A stretch of 64,000 nucleotides of DNA from Ancylobacter sp. WKF20 (GTDB lineage: Bacteria; Pseudomonadota; Alphaproteobacteria; Rhizobiales; Xanthobacteraceae), in contig NZ_CP121679.1 in assembly GCF_029760895.1 (NCBI RefSeq), positions 2,480,001 through 2,544,000 of the forward strand, in the 5' to 3' direction. The position numbers and the translations under genes were made by a program. The notes under the pieces are model-generated. The model made no database searches. It was not told the DNA's origin and was given only the letters and a program-made list of their open reading frames with translations. This document shows positions 29,518 through 37,333 of this stretch, piece by piece. Position 1 is the first letter of the stretch. The number at the start of each line of letters is the position of its first letter.

Positions 29518-31089
29518 CTAGATCGTTTTGCGCGACATTTCCCCGGCGATGAAATCGGCCTGCCGGAGCGCCAGCGCCACGATGGTCAGCGTCGGGTTCT
29601 CCGCGCCGCCGGTGGTGAACTGGCTGCCATCGGAGATGAACAGGTTCGGGATGTCGTGGGTCTGCCCGTGCCTGTTCACCACACCGTCGCGCGGCTTCTC
29701 GCTCATGCGGTTGGTGCCGAGATTATGCGTCGAGGGGTAAGGCGGCGTCGGCAGGGTGCGCACCGCGCCCACCGCGTCATAGATTGCCGCGCCCCGGCTA
29801 TAGGCGTGGTTGCGCATCGCGACGTCGTTGGGGTGATCGTCGAAATGCACGTCGGCGACGGGCAGGCCGTACTGGTCCTTCACCGCGGTGTTGAGGGTGA
29901 CGCGGTTGGTCTCCTGCGGCATGTCCTCGCCCACCAGCCACATGCCGGCCATGTTGACATAGCCGTCCATCGCCGAGGTGAAGGAGCGGCCCCAGCCGCC
30001 GGGGTCGAGGAAGGCGGCCATGAACGGCACGCCGAGCGAGAGCGTCTCCATCTCATAGCCGCCGACGAAGCCGCGCTTGGTGTTGTTCTTGGCCTCATCA
30101 CGCACCACACCGGCCATCGTCGTGCCGCGATACATGTGCACCGGCTTCTCGAACACGGCATAGACCGAGCCGGTCATGTGCCGCATGTAGTTGCGCCCGA
30201 CCTGGCCGGAGGAGTTCGCCAGCCCGTCCGGGAACTGGCTGCTGGCGGAGTTGAGCAAGAGGCGCGGGCTCTCGATGGAATTGCCCGCGACCGCGACGAT
30301 GCGGGCCTTCTGGCGCTGCGTCTTGCCGTCCTTGTCGACATAGACGACGCCCGTGACCTTGCCCGACGCATCGTGCTCGATCTTCAGCACCATGGATTGC
30401 GGGCGCACCTCCAGATTGCCGGTCGCCTCGCCGCGCGGGATCTCGGCGATCAGCGTCGACCATTTCGCGCCGGACTTGCAGCCCTGGAAGCAGAAGCCGA
30501 TCTGCTGGCAGGAGCCCCGGTCGGCGCGCGGCTGGCTGTTGATCGCCATGTGGCCGGTCGACACTTCCTGATAGCCGACCTTCTTGGCCCCAGCCTCGAA
30601 CACCTTGAAATTGTTATTGCCGGGCAGGCCGGGAATGCCGTTGGTACGGGTCACGCCCATGCGGTCCTCGGCCTTGGCGTACCAGGGCTCGAGCTCGGAG
30701 AGCGTGATCGGCCAGTCGAGCAGATTGGCCCCGTCGAGGTCGCCATAGGTGGTGCGCGTCTTGAACTCGTGCTCCTGGAAGCGCAGGGAGGCGCCGGCCC
30801 AGTGGACCGAGGACCCGCCCACCGCCTTGACGATCCAGGCCGGCAGGTTGGGGAAGTTCTTGTGCACGCGCCACGAGCCGGAAGTTGTGCGCATGTCGGT
30901 CCAGGCGAGCTGGGCGAAGCTCTCCCACTCGTTATTGACGAAGTCTTCCATGTTGTGGCGCTGGCCGGCCTCAAGGATCACCACCTTGATGCCCTTGAGC
31001 GCGAGCTCGGTGCCGAGCGTGCCACCGCCGGCGCCGGAGCCGACAATGACGACGACGGAATCATCATTCAGATCGAAGGGTGCGGACAT
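29518..31089 (-). CDS. GMC-family FAD-dependent oxidoreductase (gluconate/sorbitol dehydrogenase-like large subunit)
   Basis: This 523-residue flavoprotein has the FAD motif VVIVGSGAGGGTLGTELA near residues 13-30, ending at the ribose-binding EAG. The GMC active-site end comprises STHNLGTNRM, NLFISDGSQFTTGGAENPTLT and a final helix. It resembles the catalytic subunit of membrane-linked three-subunit gluconate or sugar-alcohol dehydrogenases, which pass electrons to cytochrome c. The small subunit gene lies immediately upstream (15 bp). No multi-haem cytochrome gene is adjacent. The subunit itself has no signal peptide and would be co-exported with the Tat-tagged partner. Confidence 0.88.
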   Translation of the reverse strand: MSAPFDLNDDSVVVIVGSGAGGGTLGTELALKGIKVVILEAGQRHNMEDFVNNEWESFAQLAWTDMRTTSGSWRVHKNFPNLPAWIVKAVGGSSVHWAGASLRFQEHEFKTRTTYGDLDGANLLDWPITLSELEPWYAKAEDRMGVTRTNGIPGLPGNNNFKVFEAGAKKVGYQEVSTGHMAINSQPRADRGSCQQIGFCFQGCKSGAKWSTLIAEIPRGEATGNLEVRPQSMVLKIEHDASGKVTGVVYVDKDGKTQRQKARIVAVAGNSIESPRLLLNSASSQFPDGLANSSGQVGRNYMRHMTGSVYAVFEKPVHMYRGTTMAGVVRDEAKNNTKRGFVGGYEMETLSLGVPFMAAFLDPGGWGRSFTSAMDGYVNMAGMWLVGEDMPQETNRVTLNTAVKDQYGLPVADVHFDDHPNDVAMRNHAYSRGAAIYDAVGAVRTLPTPPYPSTHNLGTNRMSEKPRDGVVNRHGQTHDIPNLFISDGSQFTTGGAENPTLTIVALALRQADFIAGEMSRKTI

Positions 31090-31104
31090 GGTTCGGTGCT
31101 CCCC

Positions 31105-31641
31105 TCACAGCCAGGCGAGATCGTTGAAGCCGCGGTCGATGTAACCGCCCTTGTCGGCCGAGGACCCCTCGTAACCGAAGATCGGCCAGACATCCTCCTG
31201 GTTGTAGAGGCCAACCACGAGGCCGCCCCGCACCTTCTGGAAGAAGGCGCCGTCCTCGATCTGGCGCAGGATGGCGACGCGCTGCTCCTCCCAGCCGACA
31301 TCGGCATAGGGAACGCCGTGCTTGGCCTTGGCGAGCGTATCGAGGGTGATGACGCCCTCCTCCACCAGCGTCTTCAGCGCCGGGTCGGTCGCCGCGCCGG
31401 TCTCATAGGGCTTCATGGCGATGGCGTAGAAGCGATCCGGGATGCGGTCATGCGGGTAGACGTCGCGCGCCATGACGATGAGCGTGCGCATGGTCTCGGG
31501 CTTCAGGGCGGTGACTTCAAGGCCCCAGGCCTCGCGCGGGTTGAGCACCGCCGCGCCGCTCACCATGAGCGCGCCGGCGGCGCCGAGGCCCGTCAGCACG
31601 GCGCGGCGCGACGGACCTCGCCTGTCGATCAGAGTTGTCAT
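31105..31641 (-). CDS. Gluconate 2-dehydrogenase subunit 3-like protein, Tat-exported
   Basis: This 178-residue protein has a twin-arginine signal (RRGPSRRAVLTGLG, Arg12-Arg13) and a hydrophobic stretch ending near AWG. The mature helical domain is typical of the gamma subunit of GMC dehydrogenases (ETMRTLIVMARDVYPHD, then VVGLYNQEDVWPIFGYEGSS). This subunit normally chaperones and carries the flavoprotein through the Tat system. It lies 15 bp upstream of the flavoprotein gene, and the two surely form a pair. Confidence 0.85.
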   Translation of the reverse strand: MTTLIDRRGPSRRAVLTGLGAAGALMVSGAAVLNPREAWGLEVTALKPETMRTLIVMARDVYPHDRIPDRFYAIAMKPYETGAATDPALKTLVEEGVITLDTLAKAKHGVPYADVGWEEQRVAILRQIEDGAFFQKVRGGLVVGLYNQEDVWPIFGYEGSSADKGGYIDRGFNDLAWL

Positions 31642-31731
31642 TGTTTCCTCCCGGATATTCTTTTGATTGGGCAGTCTTCAGTCTCAGACGGCGCCGTCTG
31701 GCGTTGCCGGCGCCTTGTCGTCATCACGGTG

Positions 31732-32127
31732 TCAGCGGTAGCGCCCGTGCTTCTGCAAAACCTCGATCTTGTAGCCGTCGGGATCGGTGACGAAGAAGAA
31801 CTTGGCGAGCAGCGCGCCCTCGCGGAAAAACTCCTTGATGGGATTGGGATTGAGGCCGACGTCCACGAAGCGCGCGTGCTCGGCGTCGAGATCATCCACC
31901 GCAAAGGCGATGTGCCCGTAGCCGTCGCCCAGCGCATAGGGCTCGGTGCGGCCGTGATTGACCGTCAGCTCGACCTCGAAGTCGGCATCGGCATTGCGCA
32001 GATAGATGAGGGTGAAGCCGTCGAACGCGAAGCGATCGGCAATGGCGAGCCCGAAGGCGCGCGAATAGAAATCAACCGAGCGTGCTTCGTCGAGCACGCG
32101 GATCATCGAATGAATGGCCTTCGCCAC
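31732..32127 (-). CDS. gloA: Lactoylglutathione lyase (glyoxalase I)
   Basis: Glyoxalase I isomerises the methylglyoxal-glutathione adduct to S-lactoylglutathione. The 131-residue vicinal-oxygen-chelate protein shows the expected four metal ligands: His6 (AIHSMIRV), Glu53 (FEVELTVNH), His72 (GYGHIAFAV) and Glu122 (YKIEVLQ). It also has the N-terminal RSVDFYSRAFGL motif. Its partner enzyme gene gloB is at about 17 kb. It sits 90 bp upstream of the Tat-linked dehydrogenase pair on the same strand. Confidence 0.93.
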   Translation of the reverse strand: MAKAIHSMIRVLDEARSVDFYSRAFGLAIADRFAFDGFTLIYLRNADADFEVELTVNHGRTEPYALGDGYGHIAFAVDDLDAEHARFVDVGLNPNPIKEFFREGALLAKFFFVTDPDGYKIEVLQKHGRYR

Positions 32128-32229
32128 CTGTTCCTCCGGCCTGTCTTCCGGCGGCGCGACTGCCGCCCGTGGGGAAGATGCTAGGCCGGAGAAAGGGGCT
32201 GTGGTGGTAGGCTGCTAGCACATGGCACC

Positions 32230-32248
32230 CGCGCCCATCACGGGCGCG
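32230..32248. terminator. GC hairpin downstream of the ribbon-helix-helix gene
   Basis: A 7-bp stem CGCGCCC/GGGCGCG with a 5-base loop lies six bases past the stop of the ribbon-helix-helix gene. No T-run follows, so intrinsic termination is uncertain. Confidence 0.4.
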
Positions 32249-32253
32249 TGCGC

Positions 32254-32595
32254 CTACTCCGCCGCTTCCAGATGCACGCGGCGGCTCTCGCAGAGATAGC
32301 GCTCGCGCGCCACCTCCGCCGGCCGGCCGGCGGGCCGCACCTCGGCGAGGTAGATGAGGCAGGAACAGCGCAGCAGCGAGGCGAAGTTGCGCACCTCGCC
32401 ATGCAGGTCCAGCACCTCGTCATGCAGCTTGGTGACGAATTTGCCCAGACTCATGCCCTGATGGGCGGCAACCTCTTCCAGCACGGTCCAGAAGGCGGCT
32501 TCCAGCCGGATGGAGGTGGAATGGCCGCCGATGCGCACGGAGCGCGTCTGGCCCTCATAGGTCTCGGGCGCTTGGCCCGCAAAGATATGGCACAT
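32254..32595 (-). CDS. Ribbon-helix-helix domain protein (RHH_4 type)
   Basis: This 113-residue protein carries a predicted ribbon-helix-helix DNA-binding fold: a beta strand TSIRLEAAFW followed by helices TVLEEVAAHQG and SLGKFVTKLHDEV. The strand/helix pattern resembles the RHH_4 family known from Alphaproteobacteria. A Cys-containing C-terminal helix (LLRCSCLIYLAEV) follows. No toxin gene is adjacent, so it is more likely a stand-alone regulator than an antitoxin. The ATG at 32593-32595 is chosen because GGGAGA lies five bases upstream; the frame continues 14 codons earlier to another ATG. Confidence 0.75.
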   Translation of the reverse strand: MCHIFAGQAPETYEGQTRSVRIGGHSTSIRLEAAFWTVLEEVAAHQGMSLGKFVTKLHDEVLDLHGEVRNFASLLRCSCLIYLAEVRPAGRPAEVARERYLCESRRVHLEAAE

Positions 32596-32687
32596 GGCGT
32601 TCTCCCGGGAACGTTCATTAGTTTTGAACGATTCCACTCCCGGAACGCCGCGCTGTAAAGGCCTAATCGGTCCGCTGCGGAACAGCG

Positions 32688-33074
32688 CTAGCGGCGCCGG
32701 CGCGCCGTGACCTCGATCTCGATCTTCATTTCCGGCTGGAGCAGGCCGGCCACGATCAGCGTCGCCGCCGGGCGTGCGGTGATGAAGTACTGCCCGAAGA
32801 TCGGGAACACTGTCTCGGCATATTCGGCGCGGGTGATGATGTAGCGCACGCGCACCACGTCATCGAGGCTGGCATCGGCCTCGGCGAGCGCGCTCGCAAT
32901 GTTGCGGAAGCAGCTATGGGTCTGCTCGACCAGATCCTCCGGCAGCGCCATGACGGCATAGTCATAGCCGGTGGTGCCGGAGACGAAGATGTCGTCCCCA
33001 TCGACGACGGCACGCGAATAGCCCGCCACCTTCTCGAAGGCGGAGTGGGAGGAGATCAGGCGGCGCTGGGTCAT
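32688..33074 (-). CDS. RidA family protein (enamine/imine deaminase-like)
   Basis: This protein of about 128 residues has the RidA/YjgF fold and contains RRLISSHSAFEKVAGYSRAVV, FVSGTTGYDYAVMALPEDL and the C-terminal RPAATLIVAGLLQPEMKIEIEV. The classical catalytic Arg position is present as RPAAT. The Rid family hydrolyses reactive enamines from PLP enzymes; this subgroup is not experimentally defined to my knowledge. The ATG at 33074 matches the usual family start (MTQRRLISS). An ATG seven codons upstream (33095) is an alternative, and neither has a strong ribosome-binding site. Confidence 0.85.
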   Translation of the reverse strand: MTQRRLISSHSAFEKVAGYSRAVVDGDDIFVSGTTGYDYAVMALPEDLVEQTHSCFRNIASALAEADASLDDVVRVRYIITRAEYAETVFPIFGQYFITARPAATLIVAGLLQPEMKIEIEVTARRRR

Positions 33075-33140
33075 GAGGGCTCGCGGCGTGGCCATAGGGG
33101 GAGAGAGCGATGCCGCGGGGCCGGGACGGGCCGCCCCCGC

Positions 33141-33176
33141 GCTGCCGGATCAGCCCTCGGCTGTCCGGGACGACGG
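33141..33176. repeat. Degenerate copy of the dispersed palindromic repeat
   Basis: GCTGCCGGATCAGCCCTCGG and the following CTGTCCGGGACGACGG match the right half of the repeat seen near 1.7, 41, 42.3, 47.8 and 59.1 kb, with several changes. It lies between leuD and the RidA gene. Confidence 0.55.
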
Positions 33177-33184
33177 ATACCCGC

Positions 33185-33790
33185 TCACGCCCAGGGGCGC
33201 TCCTCAGCGAGCTTTGATTCGTAGGTGGCGATCTTGTCGGCCTTCACCTGGGTCAGGCCGATATCGTCGAGGCCGTTCAGCAGGCAGTGCTTGCGGAACG
33301 GATCGACCTCGAAGGTGATCGTGCCGCCATCCGGGCCGGTGATGGTCTGGCTCTCAAGGTCGACCGTCACGCGCGCATTGGCGCCGCGCGAGGCGTCATC
33401 GAACAGCGCCTCGAGCTGCTCCGGCGTCACCACGATCGGCAGGATGCCGTTCTTGAAGCAGTTATTGTAGAAAATGTCGGCGAAGGACGTGGAGATCACG
33501 CAGCGAATGCCGAAATCGAGCAACGCCCAGGGCGCGTGCTCACGCGAGGAGCCGCAGCCGAAATTGTCGCCGGCGATCAGGATGCTGGCGCCCTTGTAGG
33601 ACGGCTTGTTCAGCACGAAATCCGGGTTGTCCGAACCGTCATCCTTGTAGCGCAGCTCCGAGAACAGGCCGGTGCCGAGGCCCGTGCGCTTGATCGTCTT
33701 CAGATACTGCTTGGGGATGATCATGTCGGTGTCGACATTGACCAGATGCAGCGGCGCGGCGATGCCGCTCAGGGTGGTGAACTTGTCCAC
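33185..33790 (-). CDS. leuD: 3-isopropylmalate dehydratase small subunit LeuD
   Basis: LeuD with LeuC isomerises 2- to 3-isopropylmalate. The 201-residue protein has [17 protein letters not shown] near residues 15-31 and the signature [18 protein letters not shown]. The GTG at 33788-33790 ([15 protein letters not shown]) is chosen because AGGAGG lies six bases upstream and it gives the standard length; the frame is open further upstream without support. leuC is 1.3 kb further upstream on the same strand, with a cytochrome b561, a metallopeptidase and a small protein gene in between. Confidence 0.95.
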   Translation of the reverse strand: MDKFTTLSGIAAPLHLVNVDTDMIIPKQYLKTIKRTGLGTGLFSELRYKDDGSDNPDFVLNKPSYKGASILIAGDNFGCGSSREHAPWALLDFGIRCVISTSFADIFYNNCFKNGILPIVVTPEQLEALFDDASRGANARVTVDLESQTITGPDGGTITFEVDPFRKHCLLNGLDDIGLTQVKADKIATYESKLAEERPWA

Positions 33791-33890
33791 GCGGTTCCTC
33801 CTTCGTCCGACCGGCAGCCAATGGCCGCCAGCCGTCAATTCCCGCCCTCCATAACACACCGCGCCGGCCGCGTGCCCGGCCCCCTCGCGC

Positions 33891-34451
33891 TCAGCGGCCC
33901 GGCAGCATCCGGCGCAGCACGTCGTCCTTCAGGACGAAATGATGCGCCAGCGCCGCAACCGCATGCAGCGTCGCGAGGATGACCAGCCCATTGGCCAGCA
34001 GCTCATGCACCTCCTGCACCGGCCGGGCCGCCTCGCGATCCACCGCGATGGGGGCGGGAATCGTGAACAGACCGAAGAACGTCACCTCGTTGCCGCGCAG
34101 GAAGGCGAGATAGATGCCGACAAGCGGAGTGACGACCAGAAGCACATAGAGCAGCACGTGAACCACGCTCGAGGCCAGATGAACCGGCCGCGACAGGGCC
34201 GCCGAGGGCGGCGGCACCGGCCCGGCGATGCGGAACGCGACGCGCAACGCAACGAGGCCGAGAATCGTCAGACCCACCGAGATATGGGTCCACCACACAT
34301 AGGCCCGCCCGGCGGAACCCCGCTCGAACAGGTCTTCCAGATAGGTCACCCCATAGACCACGATGATGGCGATCACCGTCAGCCAATGGAGAGACCGCAG
34401 CGGCACGCTGTAACGGTGCACGGCGGACATGGATACGACCGGCTGGCTCAT
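33891..34451 (-). CDS. Cytochrome b561 family di-haem membrane protein
   Basis: This 186-residue membrane protein has four hydrophobic helices. Four His residues are positioned as haem b ligands: His22 (SLHWLTV), His56 (WTHISVG), His149 (EVHELLAN) and His163 (TLHAVAAL). Bacterial members such as CybB move electrons between quinol and superoxide or other acceptors. The C-terminal loop ends [14 protein letters not shown], typical of the family. A short gap upstream carries a symmetric ATTAGA/TCTAAT site, so its expression may be regulated. Confidence 0.9.
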   Translation of the reverse strand: MSQPVVSMSAVHRYSVPLRSLHWLTVIAIIVVYGVTYLEDLFERGSAGRAYVWWTHISVGLTILGLVALRVAFRIAGPVPPPSAALSRPVHLASSVVHVLLYVLLVVTPLVGIYLAFLRGNEVTFFGLFTIPAPIAVDREAARPVQEVHELLANGLVILATLHAVAALAHHFVLKDDVLRRMLPGR

Positions 34452-34466
34452 GGAACCCCCTCCAAA

Positions 34467-34483
34467 ATTAGATTTACTCTAAT
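34467..34483 (-). promoter_or_regulatory. Symmetric operator-like site before cytochrome b561
   Basis: ATTAGA and TCTAAT are perfect inverted repeats with a 5-base spacer, 15 bases upstream of the start codon and just before the GGAGGGGG ribosome-binding site. The AT-rich palindrome in a GC-rich background suggests a repressor site over the promoter or leader. Confidence 0.5.
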
Positions 34484-34513
34484 CTTGTAATGGAGGTGCC
34501 CGAATGAGTTTAC

Positions 34514-34957
34514 CTACGTATCCGCGGCCGCCTCGATCGCCTCCATGTCCTCGTCCGACAGGCCGAAATGGTGGCCGATCTCGTGCACCAGCACATGGGT
34601 GACAACGGCGCCCAGCGTCTCCTCATGCTCGGCCCAGTAGTCGAGAATGGGCCGGCGATAGAGGAAGATCATATTGGGCAGCACGCCCGTCACGGTCTCA
34701 TAGCCCTGCGCAAGGCCAATGCCCTGGAACAGGCCGAGGAGATCGAACGGGCTTTCCGCCTCCATCTCCTCCTGCACCTCGTCCGTCGGGAAATCCTCGA
34801 CCCGGATGACGAGATTGCCGCACAGCGCGCGGAAGCTTTCGGGCAGGCGCCCATAGGCTTCCTCGGCCATCACCTCCATCAGCGCCAGTGAGGGGGCGCT
34901 GGCGGCCGCCCAGGCGGTGGCGTCTTCGGGGGCAAGGGGGCTCACAAGCGTGCTCAT
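34514..34957 (-). CDS. Zincin-like metallopeptidase family protein
   Basis: This 147-residue protein has the metal-binding motif HEIGH at residues 125-129 followed by HFGLSD, with Asp135 as the probable third ligand (HExxHxxxxxD). It belongs to the small cytoplasmic metallopeptidase family often annotated as possibly zinc metallo-peptidase (Zincin_1). The N-terminal half is acidic (VEDFPTDEVQEEMEAE). Substrates are unknown. It starts 4 bp after a 44-residue small protein that itself follows leuC, so the three are likely one transcript. Confidence 0.88.
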   Translation of the reverse strand: MSTLVSPLAPEDATAWAAASAPSLALMEVMAEEAYGRLPESFRALCGNLVIRVEDFPTDEVQEEMEAESPFDLLGLFQGIGLAQGYETVTGVLPNMIFLYRRPILDYWAEHEETLGAVVTHVLVHEIGHHFGLSDEDMEAIEAAADT

Positions 34958-34961
34958 GCGG

Positions 34962-35096
34962 TCATCTCAGATAGGTGGCGATGAGCCACAGGCCGAGGCC
35001 GAGCGCAGCGACCACCGCCAGCCCGCGCCCGATCCGCCGGCCCCACACTTCCATGGGGTCGTTGTCCGGCGGATCGGTGAAGGGCGAATGCGCCAC
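34962..35096 (-). CDS. 44-residue single-span membrane protein between leuC and a metallopeptidase gene
   Basis: This short gene starts at a GTG 12 bp after the leuC stop and ends 4 bp before the metallopeptidase ATG. The product has a polar N-terminus (AHSPFTDPPDNDPMEVWGR), a basic patch (RRIGRG) and one hydrophobic helix (LAVVAALGLGLWLIATYL) ending in Arg-stop. Third positions are almost all G or C, as in a coding frame. AGGCGGAAG precedes the start. The tight spacing suggests a real coupled small protein. No function is known. Confidence 0.65.
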   Translation of the reverse strand: MAHSPFTDPPDNDPMEVWGRRIGRGLAVVAALGLGLWLIATYLR

Positions 35097-35108
35097 GTCG
35101 CTTCCGCC

Positions 35109-36530
35109 TCAGCCCTTCACGGGCCACTGGCGGATGTCGACGAAATGGCCGGCAATCGCCGCCGCTGCCGCCATGGCCGGGGAGACGAGGTGCGTGCGCG
35201 CCTTGTAACCCTGCCGGCCCTCGAAATTGCGGTTCGAGGTCGAGGCGCAGCGCTCCTCGGGCTTCAGCTTGTCGGCGTTCATGCCGAGGCACATGGAGCA
35301 GCCCGGCTCGCGCCAGTCGAAGCCGGCAGCCTTGAAGATCGCGTCCAGCCCCTCGGCCTCGGCCTGAAGCTTCACCAGCCCCGAACCCGGCACCACCATG
35401 CCGGAGACGCCCTCACGGATCTTGTGACCGTCGAGAATACGCGCGGCGGCGCGCAGATCCTCGATGCGGGCATTGGTGCAGGAGCCGATGAACACCTTGT
35501 CGATGGCGATGTCGGTGATCTTCGTGCCGGCGACGAGGCCCATATAGGCCAGCGCGCGCTTCTTCGCCTCGCGCTTGCCCTCGTCCTCGATCAGCTCCGG
35601 ATCGGGAACACGGCCGTCGACCGAGATCACGTCCTCGGGGCTCGTGCCCCAGGAGACGATGGGCGGCAGGGAAGCGCCGTCGAGGCGGATTTCCTTGTCG
35701 AAGAACGCGCCCTCATCGGTGCGCAGCGTGTCCCAGTAGCGACGCGCGGCGTCCCAGGCGGCGCCCTTGGGCGCGCGCGGGCGGTCCTTCACATAGGCAT
35801 AGGTGGTCTCGTCCGGCGCCACCATGCCGGCGCGGGCCCCGCCCTCGATGGACATGTTGCAGACCGTCATGCGGCCTTCCATGGAGAGGTTGCGGAACAC
35901 CTCGCCGGAATATTCGATGACGTAGCCGGTGCCGCCGGCCGTGCCGGTGACGCCGATGATGGCCAGCGTCACGTCCTTGGCGGTCACGCCCTCCGGCAGC
36001 TTGCCGTCGACGCTGACGCGCATGTTCTTGCTCTTCTTCTGGATCAGCGTCTGGGTGGCGAGCACGTGCTCGACCTCCGAGGTGCCGATGCCATGGGCGA
36101 GCGCGCCAAAGGCGCCATGCGTCGAGGTGTGGCTGTCGCCGCACACGATGGTCGTGCCCGGCAAGGTGAAACCCTGCTCCGGGCCGATGACGTGGACGAT
36201 GCCCTGGCGCTTGTCGAGCTCATTGAAATACTCGACGCCGAAGTCTCTAGCGTTCTCGGCCAGCGTCTCGACCTGGGTGCGGCTCTCGGGATCGTCGATG
36301 CCGAAGCGGCGGTCGCTGGTCGGCACGTTATGGTCGACCACCGCCAGCGTCTTGGAGGGCGCATGGACCTTGCGGCCGGCGAGGCGCAGGCCCTCGAAGG
36401 CCTGCGGGCTGGTCACCTCATGCACCAGATGGCGGTCGATATAGAGGAGGCAGGTGCCGTCCTCCTGACGGTCCACCACATGGTCGTCGAAGATCTTGTC
36501 GTACAGGGTACGCGGCGCGGACGTGCTCAT
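35109..36530 (-). CDS. leuC: 3-isopropylmalate dehydratase large subunit LeuC
   Basis: LeuC carries the [4Fe-4S] cluster of isopropylmalate isomerase in leucine synthesis. The 473-residue aconitase-family protein has the three cluster ligands Cys351 ([11 protein letters not shown]), Cys411 and Cys414 ([11 protein letters not shown]). It also has the N-terminal [11 protein letters not shown] and the substrate segment [16 protein letters not shown]. It is the first gene of a minus-strand run leuC, small membrane protein, metallopeptidase, cytochrome b561, leuD. Confidence 0.97.
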   Translation of the reverse strand: MSTSAPRTLYDKIFDDHVVDRQEDGTCLLYIDRHLVHEVTSPQAFEGLRLAGRKVHAPSKTLAVVDHNVPTSDRRFGIDDPESRTQVETLAENARDFGVEYFNELDKRQGIVHVIGPEQGFTLPGTTIVCGDSHTSTHGAFGALAHGIGTSEVEHVLATQTLIQKKSKNMRVSVDGKLPEGVTAKDVTLAIIGVTGTAGGTGYVIEYSGEVFRNLSMEGRMTVCNMSIEGGARAGMVAPDETTYAYVKDRPRAPKGAAWDAARRYWDTLRTDEGAFFDKEIRLDGASLPPIVSWGTSPEDVISVDGRVPDPELIEDEGKREAKKRALAYMGLVAGTKITDIAIDKVFIGSCTNARIEDLRAAARILDGHKIREGVSGMVVPGSGLVKLQAEAEGLDAIFKAAGFDWREPGCSMCLGMNADKLKPEERCASTSNRNFEGRQGYKARTHLVSPAMAAAAAIAGHFVDIRQWPVKG

Positions 36531-36607
36531 TTCGGCGTCTCAACTGAGAAGAATGGGGCAGGATGGCTCGCAGCGCGGCCGGGAGCGCGACAGGCTCCGG
36601 GCGGCGC

Positions 36608-36817
36608 TCAGCTAAGCCCGGCGACCGCGCAGGCGGTGAAGCGGCCGAAGAATCGCGCCGGCAGGCGGACATGGTCGGGCACGGCAGCGAAGCCGATCGT
36701 CGTCGGCAGGCGCCGGCGGGCCTCGGGACGGGCGACATCCGGGCGCGCCGCATCGCTGGCGTCGGAGATATCCGCGCCCCGGTGCACACCCTCGATGATG
36801 CCGGTCCTGCTGTTCAT
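36608..36817 (-). CDS. Small protein of unknown function (69 residues)
   Basis: The 69-codon frame has a strong G/C third-position bias on this strand, which argues for coding. It starts at an ATG preceded by AGAAGAG. The N-terminal half is polar (NSRTGIIEGVHRGADISDAS). The C-terminal half is basic and hydrophobic (LPTTIGFAAVPDHVRLPARF, then FGRFTACAVAGLS). No domain is recognised. It lies 77 bp upstream of leuC on the same strand. It could still be a chance frame. Confidence 0.45.
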   Translation of the reverse strand: MNSRTGIIEGVHRGADISDASDAARPDVARPEARRRLPTTIGFAAVPDHVRLPARFFGRFTACAVAGLS

Positions 36818-36942
36818 GGAACTCTTCTAGCAAGTCTCGCCGGCCGGAACAATCGCCGCGCGCAGCGCCCTCCGCCGGCGCGTCGCACGAGCGCGTGAGG
36901 CCTTCTCCCGGCCCGCCGAACCTTTCAAGTGCCCGCAGTGCT

Positions 36943-36961
36943 CTGGGATAAATTATTCCAG
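36943..36961. promoter_or_regulatory. AT-rich dyad in the control region before a small protein gene
   Basis: CTGGGAT and ATTCCAG form a near-perfect dyad around AAATT. An imperfect GAATATTCGC/GCGGATATATTC hairpin follows directly (36961-36989). This AT-rich patch is the most likely promoter/operator area for the gene starting at 37070. Confidence 0.35.
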
Positions 36962-37069
36962 AATATTCGCTGCCGAAGCGGATATATTCCTATCTTACCC
37001 TACGTAAATGATCTTGGAAAAAGCGGAGACGTTACGTTACCTTGATACGGAAGAAGCGGGAGAACCCCC

Positions 37070-37321
37070 ATGCGCATCACGGACATTGCCCTCATTGTTG
37101 CGGCGGTGGGCGCGCTTGTCGCGGCGGTAGAGGCGCGCAATCGTGTCGAGGTCACGTCCCCGCCGCCGGTGATCGAACCGACCAAGAAGGCCGAGCTCAT
37201 CACCTGCCCCATGCGCAAGCCGGATTTCACCACCATCATGCACGCCGCCGTGCTGGGTGACGGCACGCTCATCGTCGAGCAGCAGACCAACACCCGCGTC
37301 CGCCACATCAAGGATTGCTAG
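37070..37321 (+). CDS. Small membrane-anchored or exported protein of unknown function
   Basis: This 83-residue protein has an N-terminal hydrophobic segment (DIALIVAAVGALVAAVEA) that may be a signal anchor. A polar domain of about 60 residues follows, with two Cys (ELITCPMRKPD and the last residue) that could pair. GGGAG precedes the ATG. The sequence does not match a family I know. It stands alone after an AT-rich control region and is convergent with the AraC-type regulator. Confidence 0.65.
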   Translation: MRITDIALIVAAVGALVAAVEARNRVEVTSPPPVIEPTKKAELITCPMRKPDFTTIMHAAVLGDGTLIVEQQTNTRVRHIKDC

Positions 37322-37333
37322 GGCAGGCCTTGC

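Noticed and set aside
29467..32184. 905-codon plus-strand frame over the GMC dehydrogenase locus
   Set aside because: Shadow of the dehydrogenase, its small subunit and gloA, all of which have intact motifs on the other strand.
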